Shown: piece by piece, positions 28,037 through 36,552 of the stretch
Numbering within the stretch: the stretch's first letter is position 1
Layout of the letters: each line of letters opens with the position of its first letter
Assembly (NCBI RefSeq): GCF_017052585.1
Contig: NZ_JAFFHZ010000001.1
Coordinates: forward strand, 2,435,001-2,499,000
Reading direction: 5' to 3'
DNA: 64,000 nt
Origin: Paenibacillus apiarius
GTDB lineage: Bacteria; Bacillota; Bacilli; Paenibacillales; Paenibacillaceae
The notes under the pieces: generated by a model
The model's database searches: none
Seen by the model: only the letters and a program-made list of their open reading frames with translations
Told to the model about the DNA's origin: nothing
Program-made: the position numbers and the translations under genes

Positions 28037-29290
28037 GTGGCAAAAGTGGAGGAGGATACGGAAATACGAAGCATTGCGGAAAGAAAGGACGCAGTGTCAG
28101 GGAAGACGATGGATGAAGAATGCAAAGTAAAGCGGGGACTGCGGCAGATTGACCGCATTGCAGAGGAGATGCGGGCGGATGCGCAGGAGCTTGACGAGCA
28201 GCACGGCATCCCGGTGCTGCATGTGGATTCGCTGCGCCGGATTGGATACCCGGCGTGGAATGTGCCTAAGGAGTATGGGGGTCAAGGCATGCCGCTCACC
28301 GCATGGCTGGCGGCGCAGGAGCGTCTGGCGCAAGGCAATCCGTCAGTCGCGCTCGGCATCGGTTGGCACATGGGAATCGTGCATGACTTGGCGGAGAAGC
28401 GGCCGTGGCCGGAATCAACATTCGCCGACATAAGCCGCCGCATTGTGGAAGAAGGCGGACTCATCAATCGCGCGGCGATGGAGGTCGGCGGAGGAAGTCC
28501 TTCACGAGGGGGGAAGCCGCGCACAACGGCGCAGCCGCTGGCTCAGGGCGGGTATGTGGTGAACGGACGCAAAACATTTACGACGTTTGCTCCGCTGTTG
28601 CAGTGGTTTATTGTGACGGCGACTGTCGAAGGGACGAACGATGTCATCGATCTGATTATTCCTCGTGAAGCTGAAGGAGTGTCCATCGAGTGGACGTGGA
28701 ACATGACAGGCATGCGCGGGACGGCGAGCCATGATCTTCTATTGGATCATGTGTCAGTTCCAGAGGAGGCGCGAGTCATGCAGCATAACCAAGAGGACGT
28801 TCGCAGGCCAAATCCATATCTGCTGCATATTCCAGTGTGCTATTTGGGCATAGCAGTGGCGGCACGCGACGAGGCGCTGTCGTTCGCAACGACGTACACG
28901 CCTCCTTCATTGCAGCATCCGATTGCCAAGACGGCCCATGTGGAGCGCCCGTTGGGGGAGATGGAAGTGGATTTGATCGCGGCCAGACATCTGCTCTATG
29001 GCGTGGCAAAGGAATGGGAAACGAAAGGCTCGGAGCAGCCGACCCAGCGGCTCACGGATCTTGTTGCAGTGAAAACGTTCGTGGTGCAGACGGCGTTGTC
29101 GGTCGTGGACAAAGCGATGCGCATCGTCGGAGCGCACAGTCTGAGCATGGATCATCCGCTTCAGCGCATGTATCGGGACGTTCGGTTCGGGCTGCACAAC
29201 CCGCCAATGGAGGATATCGCGCTGCAGCAGCTGGCACGGGGTGCAGTGCACGCGTGGGAGCAGGGGAAACGGGGCAGCACCGGAGAGTGA
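28037..29290 (+). CDS. Acyl-CoA dehydrogenase-fold flavoenzyme (SfnB/DszC-like), sulfur operon
   Basis: 417 residues with the acyl-CoA dehydrogenase fold: N-terminal helical domain (GLRQIDRIAEEMRADAQELD; GYPAWNVPKEYGGQGMPL), a middle beta domain (VVNGRKTFTTFAPLLQWFIV; WNMTGMRGTASHDLLLDHVS), and a C-terminal four-helix domain (MRIVGAHSLSMDHPLQRMYR). In sulfur operons this fold acts as an FMNH2-dependent monooxygenase cleaving C-S bonds (DszC, SfnC) rather than as a dehydrogenase. It may replace SsuD, which is absent here, as is an obvious flavin reductase. GTG 28037 is 8 nt after GGAGG. Exact reaction uncertain. Confidence 0.8.
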   Translation: MAKVEEDTEIRSIAERKDAVSGKTMDEECKVKRGLRQIDRIAEEMRADAQELDEQHGIPVLHVDSLRRIGYPAWNVPKEYGGQGMPLTAWLAAQERLAQGNPSVALGIGWHMGIVHDLAEKRPWPESTFADISRRIVEEGGLINRAAMEVGGGSPSRGGKPRTTAQPLAQGGYVVNGRKTFTTFAPLLQWFIVTATVEGTNDVIDLIIPREAEGVSIEWTWNMTGMRGTASHDLLLDHVSVPEEARVMQHNQEDVRRPNPYLLHIPVCYLGIAVAARDEALSFATTYTPPSLQHPIAKTAHVERPLGEMEVDLIAARHLLYGVAKEWETKGSEQPTQRLTDLVAVKTFVVQTALSVVDKAMRIVGAHSLSMDHPLQRMYRDVRFGLHNPPMEDIALQQLARGAVHAWEQGKRGSTGE

Positions 29291-29336
29291 AGGTCGTTCG
29301 TGCTTCAAGGCAACGGTAAAAAAATAGTGTTCATGA

Positions 29337-29364
29337 GGGGGATCGCCGCAGATCTCCTTTTTTT
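29337..29364 (+). terminator. Terminator of the sulfur operon
   Basis: GGGGATC pairs with GATCTCC (one mismatch) across a 6-nt loop, followed by seven T. Confidence 0.75.
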
Positions 29365-29602
29365 ATTTGAACATGTCTACTACCCTTCAAGCCAATAAAG
29401 ATAGCGGATAAGTACTTTTCTCCACTCTACCACCCGTTCAGAAGGCAGTCCCTCCCTTAACTCGTAATCTGATCACTTCTTATAAAAAAAGCGGACAAGG
29501 ATTCTTGTTCTGTTATTTGGCGAAGGAAAACGATATATTTGAGATGGGACCATGAAGCAGAAGTGATTAAATGGAAATAATCCATATAGGAGGAACGATA
29601 AT

Positions 29603-29956
29603 ATGCAATCCGTACAACCGCATATTCGCATCGGAACTCATATGACTCAATCACGCTATGCCATTCTTCAGTGGATCCGAAGCGTATCGGAGCGGTCGCC
29701 CATTGGCTGAATCGCGTCGAAGAGCTTGCGTTCAACCGGGAGTATCGTGCTGGAAACATCCGCATGATTTGTAATTGGAGGCTTGCGAGGAATGCGCGCG
29801 CCATCCATACTTAACGTTATGGCCGAGCATGAAGGCGATCTGGAGCAGGGCATTAACAACTTGGCGCCTCAGACTGCGTGCGAACTTGGCGAAGAACGCG
29901 AAATCCGGCTTGCCTTAGAGGCGATTCGTGCGGATGCGGAGCGTTTGACACGCTAA
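29603..29956 (+). pseudogene. Decayed gene of about 115 codons, unknown function
   Basis: A strong ribosome site (TAGGAGGAACG) precedes ATG 29603, which opens MQSVQPHIRIGTHMTQSRYA. After about 23 codons the coding-like text shifts to another frame (VDPKRIGAVAHWLNRVEELA FNREYRAGN), then back to the first frame for the end (MAEHEGDLEQGINNLAPQTA ... AIRADAERLTR, stop 29954). Three consecutive coding-like pieces behind a good ribosome site point to two frameshifts in a once-functional small gene. I cannot name the family. Flanking 29365-29602 and 29957-30033 show nothing else. Confidence 0.45.
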
Positions 29957-30033
29957 TTCAATCGGGATACGGGCAATATGGAAGCAACCTATATAGAATT
30001 AGAATCTATCCAAATGTTCTAGGAGGTATGATT

Positions 30034-30630
30034 ATGTCCAAACGAAGTATGTGGTCCATTTCTACCGCAGCGCTTGTGCTGATTCCCGTAGCTGTCGGCA
30101 TTAATTACATCGGAAAATTATTTGCAGGCGTGCTGAAGCTTCCGCTATGGCTGGACGCGATCGGGACGGTGCTCTCCAGTATGCTTGCGGGTCCGATTAT
30201 CGGCGGGTTATCAGGGTTAATCAACAACGTCATTTACGGCTTGACGATGGATCCCATTTCGTTCGTCTATGCGCTTACGAGTGTGTTCATTGGCTTGGTA
30301 GCCGGGGTTATGGCATACAAAGGGTGGATATCGAGCTGGGGCAAGGCCGCTGTCACCGGCTTGGCGGTCGGGTTGACGGCGGTCGTCATCTCTACGCCGC
30401 TCAACATTTGGTTCTGGGGCGGCCAGACGGGGAACTTATGGGGAGACATCGTCTTCGGCTATGTCCTTAACACGACGAAGTCGGTATGGCTGGCTTCTTT
30501 CGTTGACGAGCTGGTTGTCGACCTGCCAGACAAATTGCTTACGGTGCTGGCCGCTTATGGAATATACCGGGTGCTGCCGAAAAGTCTGATTCACATGTAC
30601 AACAATAATGACAACATTGAATCTCTATAA
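30034..30630 (+). CDS. ECF transporter substrate-binding (S) component, substrate unknown
   Basis: 198 residues with about six membrane helices and no soluble domain. The N-terminal PVAVGINYIGKLFAGVLKLP and LWLDAIGTVLSSMLAGPIIG segments are typical of ECF S components, which bind a vitamin or other micronutrient. The downstream genes supply EcfT and two ATPases, so this is a dedicated (group I) ECF system. No biosynthetic gene or riboswitch nearby reveals the substrate. Start ATG 30034 follows AGGAGGT; the frame is open well upstream but without a ribosome site. Confidence 0.82.
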   Translation: MSKRSMWSISTAALVLIPVAVGINYIGKLFAGVLKLPLWLDAIGTVLSSMLAGPIIGGLSGLINNVIYGLTMDPISFVYALTSVFIGLVAGVMAYKGWISSWGKAAVTGLAVGLTAVVISTPLNIWFWGGQTGNLWGDIVFGYVLNTTKSVWLASFVDELVVDLPDKLLTVLAAYGIYRVLPKSLIHMYNNNDNIESL

Positions 30631-30657
30631 GAGAATGTTCCAAAAGGTGGGAGAAGC

Positions 30658-31425
30658 ATGAAGTCAATGAGCCTGTATGTTGAGCGGGAGTCTGTGGTGC
30701 ATCACATCGATCCCATTACGAAGCTTGTCTATATCGCTGCTGCCATTGCGCTGCCCATCATCTTGCCAACTATCCATACGGCCTGGATTTGCATGCTTGT
30801 TAGCTTTCTCATTCTTGGAATAGGCGGAGTGTTGACGCGGTCGCTCCCCATTTTCGGCTTCGTCGGCTTCATTCTGCTGACGGTCGTCATCATTCAAGGC
30901 TTCTTCCATGTTGGCAACGAGACGGTGCTGTTTCAATTAGGCTCATGGCCCTTCTATGAAGAAGGGCTCCTGTTTGCTCTGGGCATTACATTCCGCGCAT
31001 TGAATATTGTAGGGGCCTTCCTCATTCTCGTATTGACGGCCAAGCCATCGGATTTGGTGGAATCTTTGGTTCGCAAGGGCCTGTCCCCCCGCATTGGGTA
31101 TGTGTTGACCTCGGTGTTTCAGATCATTCCGCAAATGATGGCTACCGTAGATACGATTACGGATGCACAGCGTTCAAGAGGGATGGAGACGGAAGGGAAG
31201 TTAACGAAGCGCATCAAGGCGTTTCTCCCGCTGATTGGCCCAGTCGTGCTCAGCTCTCTGATTGATACGAAAGAACGGACGCTGGCACTGCAAGTGCGCG
31301 GCTTCAACGTGAAGGGAAGCAAGACGTTCCTGAACGAAGAGAAGATGTACCGACACGGTTCTGCCATGCGTTGGGGCATGCTTGCGATCGTGATCGGTGC
31401 CGTGATTTGGAGGGTGATTGCATGA
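30658..31425 (+). CDS. ecfT: ECF transporter transmembrane component EcfT
   Basis: 255 residues, five or so membrane helices plus two cytoplasmic coupling helices. The coupling motifs AQRSRGMETEG (A-R-G type) and ALQVRGFNVKG (second A-R-G) contact the ATPases. Links the S component to EcfA/EcfA'. It begins 27 nt after the S gene, and its TGA overlaps the ATG of the next gene. Confidence 0.92.
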   Translation: MKSMSLYVERESVVHHIDPITKLVYIAAAIALPIILPTIHTAWICMLVSFLILGIGGVLTRSLPIFGFVGFILLTVVIIQGFFHVGNETVLFQLGSWPFYEEGLLFALGITFRALNIVGAFLILVLTAKPSDLVESLVRKGLSPRIGYVLTSVFQIIPQMMATVDTITDAQRSRGMETEGKLTKRIKAFLPLIGPVVLSSLIDTKERTLALQVRGFNVKGSKTFLNEEKMYRHGSAMRWGMLAIVIGAVIWRVIA

Positions 31426-32312
31426 GTTTAATCGAGGTCGAACATCTCAAGTACCGTTACCCCGCGACAGAGAAGCTGGCGCTGAATGACATTTCACTGA
31501 GGGCGGAAGCGGGGGAATTCATCGGGATTGCCGGGAAAAATACAGCCGGAAAGTCCACCTTCTGCCAAGCGCTGGTCGGTCTGGTGCCGCACTTCTACAA
31601 AGGCGCATATGGAGGCAGCGTCCGCATCGGGGGCATGGATGTCAAGGAGAGCGGCGTGGATGAGACAATTCGCAAAGTCGGCATCGTCTTTCAAAATCCG
31701 TTCACTCAAGTGACCGGATCGAAGCTGACCGTGTATGAGGAGATCGCCTTCGGACTTGAACATTTGGGCATCCCGAGGCAAGACATGATGGAGCGGATCG
31801 ATCACGCGCTGGATTTGCTCGATATTGAAGCGCACAAAGACCGTGCTCCCTTCGATTTGTCGGGCGGCCAGATGCAGCGCATGGCCATTGCCAGCGTCAT
31901 CGCGATGCGGCCGCAGGTCATTGTGCTCGATGAGCCGACGTCTCAGCTGGACCCGCAAGGATCGGACGAGGTGTTCCGAGCCATTCAAGGCTTGAGCCGC
32001 GAGGGTATAACGGTCATTTTGGCCGAGCATAAGATGGAGAAGCTTGCTGCTTATGCCGATCGGATCGCGCTGCTTCATGAAGGGATGCTGCTTGATTATG
32101 ATACGCCTTCCCGCGTGTTTTCGCGCAGTGATTTGGCTAAGTACGGCGTAGAGCCTCCGGTGTATACGCGAGTGTGTCAAGCCATTGGCCTCCGGATGCC
32201 GGGGATGGATATGTATCCCGTAACGCTCCAAGAAGCGCAGGCCGCATATGATGCGCATCGCAGCGCAATCCCGGGTTCAACACAAGCAGAGCAGGGTGAA
32301 CGCCATGATTAA
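31422..32312 (+). CDS. ecfA1: ECF transporter ATPase 1 (EcfA)
   Basis: 296 residues. Walker A GKNTAGKST, Q loop FQNPFTQVTG, signature LSGGQMQRMAIAS, Walker B VIVLDEPTSQLD and switch histidine in LAEHKMEKLA are all present, so this subunit is complete. It pairs with the second ATPase. Start ATG 31422 overlaps the ecfT stop (ATGA); its own stop overlaps the next ATG by 8 nt. Confidence 0.93.
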   Translation: MSLIEVEHLKYRYPATEKLALNDISLRAEAGEFIGIAGKNTAGKSTFCQALVGLVPHFYKGAYGGSVRIGGMDVKESGVDETIRKVGIVFQNPFTQVTGSKLTVYEEIAFGLEHLGIPRQDMMERIDHALDLLDIEAHKDRAPFDLSGGQMQRMAIASVIAMRPQVIVLDEPTSQLDPQGSDEVFRAIQGLSREGITVILAEHKMEKLAAYADRIALLHEGMLLDYDTPSRVFSRSDLAKYGVEPPVYTRVCQAIGLRMPGMDMYPVTLQEAQAAYDAHRSAIPGSTQAEQGERHD

Positions 32313-33093
32313 GATACAGGATGTGCGCTTCGGATATAACGGGGGACAAGACGTGCTGCAAGGCTTGACGCTCGAATTCGATCGCCGCAGGACAGCCATC
32401 ATCGGTCAGAACGGCGCGGGCAAGACGACGCTGGTCAAGCTGCTGAAGGGGCTGCTCAAGCCGGCTGGCGGGGACATTTGGGTTGCCGGAGTCAATACGA
32501 AGGATGTCACCGTGGCTCAATTGGCAAGCAAGATCGGGTTGGTTTTTCAAAATCCGAATGATCAAATTTTCAAGCGCACGGTGTTGGAAGAAGTGATGTT
32601 CGGGCCCTTGAATATGAAGCTGGATACAGCGGCTGCGAAGCAGCAGGCTCTGCAGGCGCTCGACATGGTCGGCCTGGCCCATCATACCGATGTCAACCCG
32701 CATGATCTGGGACTGTCGGAGAAGAAGCTGATCAGCATCGCCTCGATCGTTGCCATGAATACCGACATTATCATTTTGGACGAGCCGACGATTGCGCAGG
32801 ACACTGCGGGAAAACGCCGCATCGCGCAAATCATCGAGGAGTTAAGCCAGGAAGGCAAGCTGGTCATGACCATACTGCACGATATGGACTTTGTCGCCGC
32901 GCACTTCGAACGGACGATCGTCATGAACAAAGGCAAAGTGCTGCTGGACGACAAGACGAGAGAGGTGTTCTCTCATCAGGAATTGCTGAGAGAGGCTTGC
33001 TTGGATATCCCTTACGTCACGCAGCTGGGCAAGCAGTGGGGCTTGCCAGAGACGGTACTGACCGCAGAAGAACTGATCGCCGCCATGGAATAG
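32305..33093 (+). CDS. ecfA2: ECF transporter ATPase 2 with degenerate ABC signature
   Basis: 262 residues. Walker A GQNGAGKTT, Q loop FQNPNDQIF, Walker B DIIILDEPTIAQD and switch histidine in TILHDMDF are intact. The C-loop expected to read LSGGQ is LSEKK (residues 137-141, context HDLGLSEKKLISIASIVAMN). One of the two composite ATP sites of the EcfA1/A2 dimer would therefore use an altered signature. The change may be a lineage trait of this ECF subgroup. Translationally coupled to ecfA1. Confidence 0.92.
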   Translation: MIKIQDVRFGYNGGQDVLQGLTLEFDRRRTAIIGQNGAGKTTLVKLLKGLLKPAGGDIWVAGVNTKDVTVAQLASKIGLVFQNPNDQIFKRTVLEEVMFGPLNMKLDTAAAKQQALQALDMVGLAHHTDVNPHDLGLSEKKLISIASIVAMNTDIIILDEPTIAQDTAGKRRIAQIIEELSQEGKLVMTILHDMDFVAAHFERTIVMNKGKVLLDDKTREVFSHQELLREACLDIPYVTQLGKQWGLPETVLTAEELIAAME

Positions 33094-33173
33094 CTCGCGA
33101 TAACGCCGGCACTATGCTGTTTGCTTGCCATCGATCAGGAGATAAGATGGGCAAGTGACGTTGAAATAACGAG

Positions 33174-33208
33174 AAAAGGGCACTCCAAAGCGGGAGAGCC
33201 CTTTTTTC
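33174..33208 (+). terminator. ECF operon terminator
   Basis: AAAAGGGC-A-CTCC pairs with GGGAG-A-GCCCTTTT around a short loop, followed by T6. Confidence 0.88.
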
Positions 33209-33217
33209 TGTCCGGTA

Positions 33218-33247
33218 TTCGAGCGAGACGGGGACATGTGCTACAAT
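33218..33247 (+). promoter_or_regulatory. Candidate promoter of the 97-aa gene
   Basis: TTCGAG at 33218-33223, 18-nt spacer, TACAAT at 33242-33247. The -10 is good, the -35 weak. Confidence 0.4.
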
Positions 33248-33282
33248 ACGTTTAAGTTGATTTGAGGGGAGCTAGCAAGCTA

Positions 33283-33576
33283 ATGGGCGTTGCATTCGGA
33301 AGACAATACAAAGACATCTTGGAAGAACTGACGGTGGCGGTCGGGCTTATCCCTGACGGATACACCTTCTTTGACATGACGGAAGAAGAGTGGACCGCGC
33401 TTGGCGACGCAGAGCGGCAGGAAGTGTTGGAAGCGCTCGCAGATGATGTGTTTTACGGGTTGGGACAGGAGAAGCTGCTCTTTATCGGCAGCGGCAGTGT
33501 CCAGCACGATCCAGAGTTCCATATTATAGAAGTTGTGGTAAACAGCGAAACGGTAGCGACAATACAGCTGACTTAA
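33283..33576 (+). CDS. Hypothetical acidic protein, 97 aa
   Basis: I do not recognise it. It is soluble and acidic and contains FFDMTEEEWTALGDAERQEV, then ALADDVFYGLGQEKLLFIGS and a beta-like end HIIEVVVNSETVATIQLT. It starts at ATG 33283 after GAGGGGA. It is a single-gene unit facing a GNAT gene tail to tail with only 8 nt between stops. Coding-like codon use and a promoter and ribosome site support it as real. Confidence 0.7.
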   Translation: MGVAFGRQYKDILEELTVAVGLIPDGYTFFDMTEEEWTALGDAERQEVLEALADDVFYGLGQEKLLFIGSGSVQHDPEFHIIEVVVNSETVATIQLT

Positions 33577-33584
33577 ATGCAGTG

Positions 33585-34157
33585 TTACCGCTCTGCCTCG
33601 TCTGATTGCGGATCGAACACCATGCAGTGGAATTGTCCTTGTCCAGTCGGAGTCGGCCGTTCGTACGTATCGGTAATACGAAATCCGGCTTTCTTATAAG
33701 CGCGTATGGCGCGCTCGTTCCAAGTCAGCACTTCCAGATCAATCTCATCTTCTGGATGGCGGCGGAGGGCTTCCTGAGCAATGACTTGGACGAATGAAGC
33801 GCCTTGACCTTGGCCGAGCAGATCGGGGCGCATGCCCAAGCCCAGGCGGGTGACGCCGACGAGCGGGAACAGCTGCGCAAATCCTGCCAACTCGCCTGCC
33901 GCATTGGTAACGGAGACGTATTGGGCGCGCCGGATGTCAGGGTCGCCCATTTCAATGCCGAGCGCTTGCGTCTGATTCCACGGCAGGAAGCCGTACAGAT
34001 GGTAAGGCGGCTCATATGTCCACGCGCAGATTTGCTCGGCATCCTCCTCTGTCATCGGGCGTACGCGGAATGGATAGGACGGGGAACTGGATGCAGCCGT
34101 ATCAGGCTGAGGCGCCGGGCTGTCAGAATGTTGGTCTGGAGTATGGGATGATGACAT
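33585..34157 (-). CDS. GNAT family N-acetyltransferase
   Basis: 190 residues: a low-complexity S/P/D-rich N-terminal tail of about 28 residues, then a GNAT domain beginning FRVRPMTEEDAEQICAWTYE and containing the acetyl-CoA loop LGMRPDLLGQGQGASFV and the terminal NERAIRAYKKAGFRITD motif. The layout resembles RimJ/RimL-type and related acetyltransferases; the substrate is not predictable. The ATG at 34157 has AAGGAGG 8 nt upstream. Confidence 0.9.
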   Translation of the reverse strand: MSSSHTPDQHSDSPAPQPDTAASSSPSYPFRVRPMTEEDAEQICAWTYEPPYHLYGFLPWNQTQALGIEMGDPDIRRAQYVSVTNAAGELAGFAQLFPLVGVTRLGLGMRPDLLGQGQGASFVQVIAQEALRRHPEDEIDLEVLTWNERAIRAYKKAGFRITDTYERPTPTGQGQFHCMVFDPQSDEAER

Positions 34158-34282
34158 AGATTAGACCTCCTTCAGGTATATGATAATATTGTGACAGGTT
34201 TGGATTCAATTGACAATCGATATGCGGTCGGTTCAAATAGAAGAATAGAGTGCTGCGGCGCTCGTTATGAGGGGGAATCGAA

Positions 34283-35146
34283 ATGAAGCAGCAGACATGG
34301 ATGGTTTCATTCGAGGAAGTGCAGGCTTTGGTGGGACAGGCTGGAGTTGCCATTGCAGACTGCCGCTTCTGGCTGTCAGAGCCGGAACGCGGGTATGCAG
34401 CCTATGAGGAAGGACATCTTCCCGGCGCGGTCTACTTCAACCTGGACCTTGATTTATCTTCACCATTGGGCGCTCATGGCGGACGGCATCCGCTGCCTTC
34501 GCCGGAGATGCTCTCCGACAGGCTGGGGGAGCGCGGGATTGACCGTGAGACGACCGTCATTATCTATGACGATCAGGGCGGGGCTATGGCGAGTCGGCTA
34601 TGGTGGCTGCTGCAATATGTGGGACATCAGGGCATCGTTAAAGTGATGGACGGCGGATACAGCGATTGGGCGAAGCTCGGCTACCCGATAAGCACGGAAC
34701 AGCCATCCCCGGCTGCCCGCATATATGAGCCGCATGTCCGCCCAGATCTGGTCATGCATATGAAAGACGTAAGAGAACGGCTGGGCCGTCCGGGTGTCGT
34801 GCTGATCGATTCACGCGAGCCTGCGCGATATGCAGGAGAATCGGAGCCGATTGATCCGAAGGCAGGCCATATTCCCGGCGCGGTGAATCATTTCTGGCGC
34901 CATGGTGTAGACGAGGCGGCTGGACGATGGAAATCGCTCGTATCGCAGCGCGAAGCGTGGGAGCGGCTCGTGAAAGAGGCGGATGAGATCATCGTGTACT
35001 GCGGCTCAGGAGTGACCGCTTGCCCGAATGTGCTCTCCTTGTGGCAATCGGGTTATCCGCGCGTCAAGCTGTATGCGGGAAGCTGGAGCGATTGGATTAG
35101 CTATGAGGAGAATCCAATTGCGGTGGGGGAAGAGGAGAAGGCGTAA
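34283..35146 (+). CDS. Thiosulfate/3-mercaptopyruvate sulfurtransferase (two rhodanese domains)
   Basis: 287 residues: an inactive N-terminal rhodanese domain (ADCRFWLSEPERGYAAYEEG HLPGAVYF) and an active C-terminal one (VLIDSREPARYAG ... VYCGSGVTACPNVL), the cysteine in CGSGVTA being the SseA-type active site that carries persulfide. Transfers sulfane sulfur to cyanide or thiols. Its last codons (GSWSDWISYEENPIAVG) recur at 36419 and 39213. Start ATG follows GAGGGGGAA. A terminator follows at 35169. Confidence 0.94.
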   Translation: MKQQTWMVSFEEVQALVGQAGVAIADCRFWLSEPERGYAAYEEGHLPGAVYFNLDLDLSSPLGAHGGRHPLPSPEMLSDRLGERGIDRETTVIIYDDQGGAMASRLWWLLQYVGHQGIVKVMDGGYSDWAKLGYPISTEQPSPAARIYEPHVRPDLVMHMKDVRERLGRPGVVLIDSREPARYAGESEPIDPKAGHIPGAVNHFWRHGVDEAAGRWKSLVSQREAWERLVKEADEIIVYCGSGVTACPNVLSLWQSGYPRVKLYAGSWSDWISYEENPIAVGEEEKA

Positions 35147-35168
35147 GCAGTTATATAGGTTGTAACAC

Positions 35169-35206
35169 GGAGTACGTCGTCGATCATGTGACGATGTACT
35201 CCTTTG
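35169..35206 (+). terminator. Terminator after the sulfurtransferase
   Basis: GGAGTACGTCGTC pairs with GACGATGTACTCC (one G-U) around an 8-nt loop, then TTTG. It also lies close to the end of the convergent FAD gene. Confidence 0.75.
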
Positions 35207-35269
35207 CTTTGTGTCCAGGAGTATCGAGGTCAATTTGCACGTGCATGCGATTCCACTTGATTCACAACC

Positions 35270-36349
35270 TCACGCGCGAGAAACAGCGGGGTCATCCCTC
35301 GTGTGGTCCTTAAAACGGGAGAGTCGACAAGGGACTAATTCGCTTCTTGATTCCCGATTGATTATTTCACTTGCAGCCAGACGCGCAATCAGCGGCGCCA
35401 GCGTAATTGCAGAATGCATCACTGTCAGATAAAGTCCCTTTATGTGATCATGGAAGCCCACGATCGGATAGCCGTCTTCAGGCATTGGTCTCATCCCGAC
35501 CTGGATGCTTTCCAGTTCCAATTGATTCCCGCCCTTCAGACTGCGACGCAACGTCTCGAACGCTCGCTTGCCGACCGCCTCTGGCCCGTTTTCTTCCGAC
35601 TCGTCGATATAATCTTCCGCAGCCAGCAGCGTTTGATCCGTCAGTTGACGCGCTTCAAATTGCGCATTTGAGATTAATGTGCGTATCAGCTTATTCGCAG
35701 TTTTCATCCGAATCAGAATGGAAGGCGACGGCGTTACCGGCACGGGACAACCTAACGGGTTGGAAAGTTCGGGTATGCCTGTACCTGCGGCCAATACCAC
35801 GACATCCGACTCCAGAAAACCCTTGGACGTGTGGACGCCGACCAGGCAGGAATCTTCTTGCTGCAGCTGTGTAACGTTGGTACCGAACTGAACCTTTGCT
35901 CCGTACTCCCGCGCTTTGCTCAACAACAGATCCGTTAACCCTATCGGGTCCACCGCACCTTCTTCGCTGACAAACATCGCTTCATCCGGATATTCCTTCA
36001 GATTCGGTTCCAATGCCTCAAGCTGCTCCCGGTTTAATTTTTGAAAACGGAGTTGCTCCCTTAGGGGCGGATTGCCCCAAGTCAGCGCCCCGTGCCAATG
36101 AATTTGCAGTTCGGACAAATCTTGCTGAAGCGCATGATATTCTTCATAAGCCGCATCGTACAAATGCCAGTATTCGGGAGCCACCCTATGCGTCGTATGT
36201 ATCCAGGCAAACGATTTTTCCGTGACTTCACGCGCCGCGGCGGGGTGTCGTTCAATAACGGTTACATCTTGATTTCGTTTGGCCAGATGATAGGCCACGG
36301 ACGCCCCGACAATTCCTGCGCCAATAATCACGATTTTTTGTTTACTCAA
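35270..36349 (-). CDS. FAD-dependent oxidoreductase (DAO family)
   Basis: 359 residues. N-terminal FAD Rossmann motif IVIIGAGIVGASVAYHLAK and the ERH acidic end, the DAO-type middle, and a C-terminal VGMRPMPEDGYPIVGF. Related to glycine, D-amino-acid and other amine oxidases; the substrate is unknown. The start is TTG 36349, 8 nt after AGGGGG; a longer frame reaches 36370 but would include the ribosome site. It lies on the strand opposite to its neighbours, between two copies of the sulfurtransferase 3' end, and so looks like an acquired gene. Confidence 0.88.
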   Translation of the reverse strand: MSKQKIVIIGAGIVGASVAYHLAKRNQDVTVIERHPAAAREVTEKSFAWIHTTHRVAPEYWHLYDAAYEEYHALQQDLSELQIHWHGALTWGNPPLREQLRFQKLNREQLEALEPNLKEYPDEAMFVSEEGAVDPIGLTDLLLSKAREYGAKVQFGTNVTQLQQEDSCLVGVHTSKGFLESDVVVLAAGTGIPELSNPLGCPVPVTPSPSILIRMKTANKLIRTLISNAQFEARQLTDQTLLAAEDYIDESEENGPEAVGKRAFETLRRSLKGGNQLELESIQVGMRPMPEDGYPIVGFHDHIKGLYLTVMHSAITLAPLIARLAASEIINRESRSELVPCRLSRFKDHTRDDPAVSRA

Positions 36350-36418
36350 TAATGACACCCCCTTTGTCACCTTATTGTAGCATAGGCGTCATAATAATCC
36401 GACGTCATAACATATGAG

Positions 36419-36535
36419 GACAGCTGGAGCGATTGGATTAGCTATCCGGACAATCCGGTGGCCACTGGGAGGAGTAAAGCTGAAGAGCCCGCGTCTGACG
36501 AGGCCACTGAAAAACTTATACTATTAATTTTGTGA
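36419..36535 (+). repeat. Second copy of the sulfurtransferase 3' end (orphan)
   Basis: Begins GACAGCTGGAGCGATTGG and reads, in the sulfurtransferase phase, DSWSDWISYPDNPVATG and then runs on to a stop at 36533. The first 24 bases from AGCTGG are identical to the intact gene at 35081; later codons differ. No start or upstream coding sequence is present, so it is a detached 3' end, not a gene. Confidence 0.8.
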
Positions 36536-36552
36536 AATGAAATTAACTTGAT

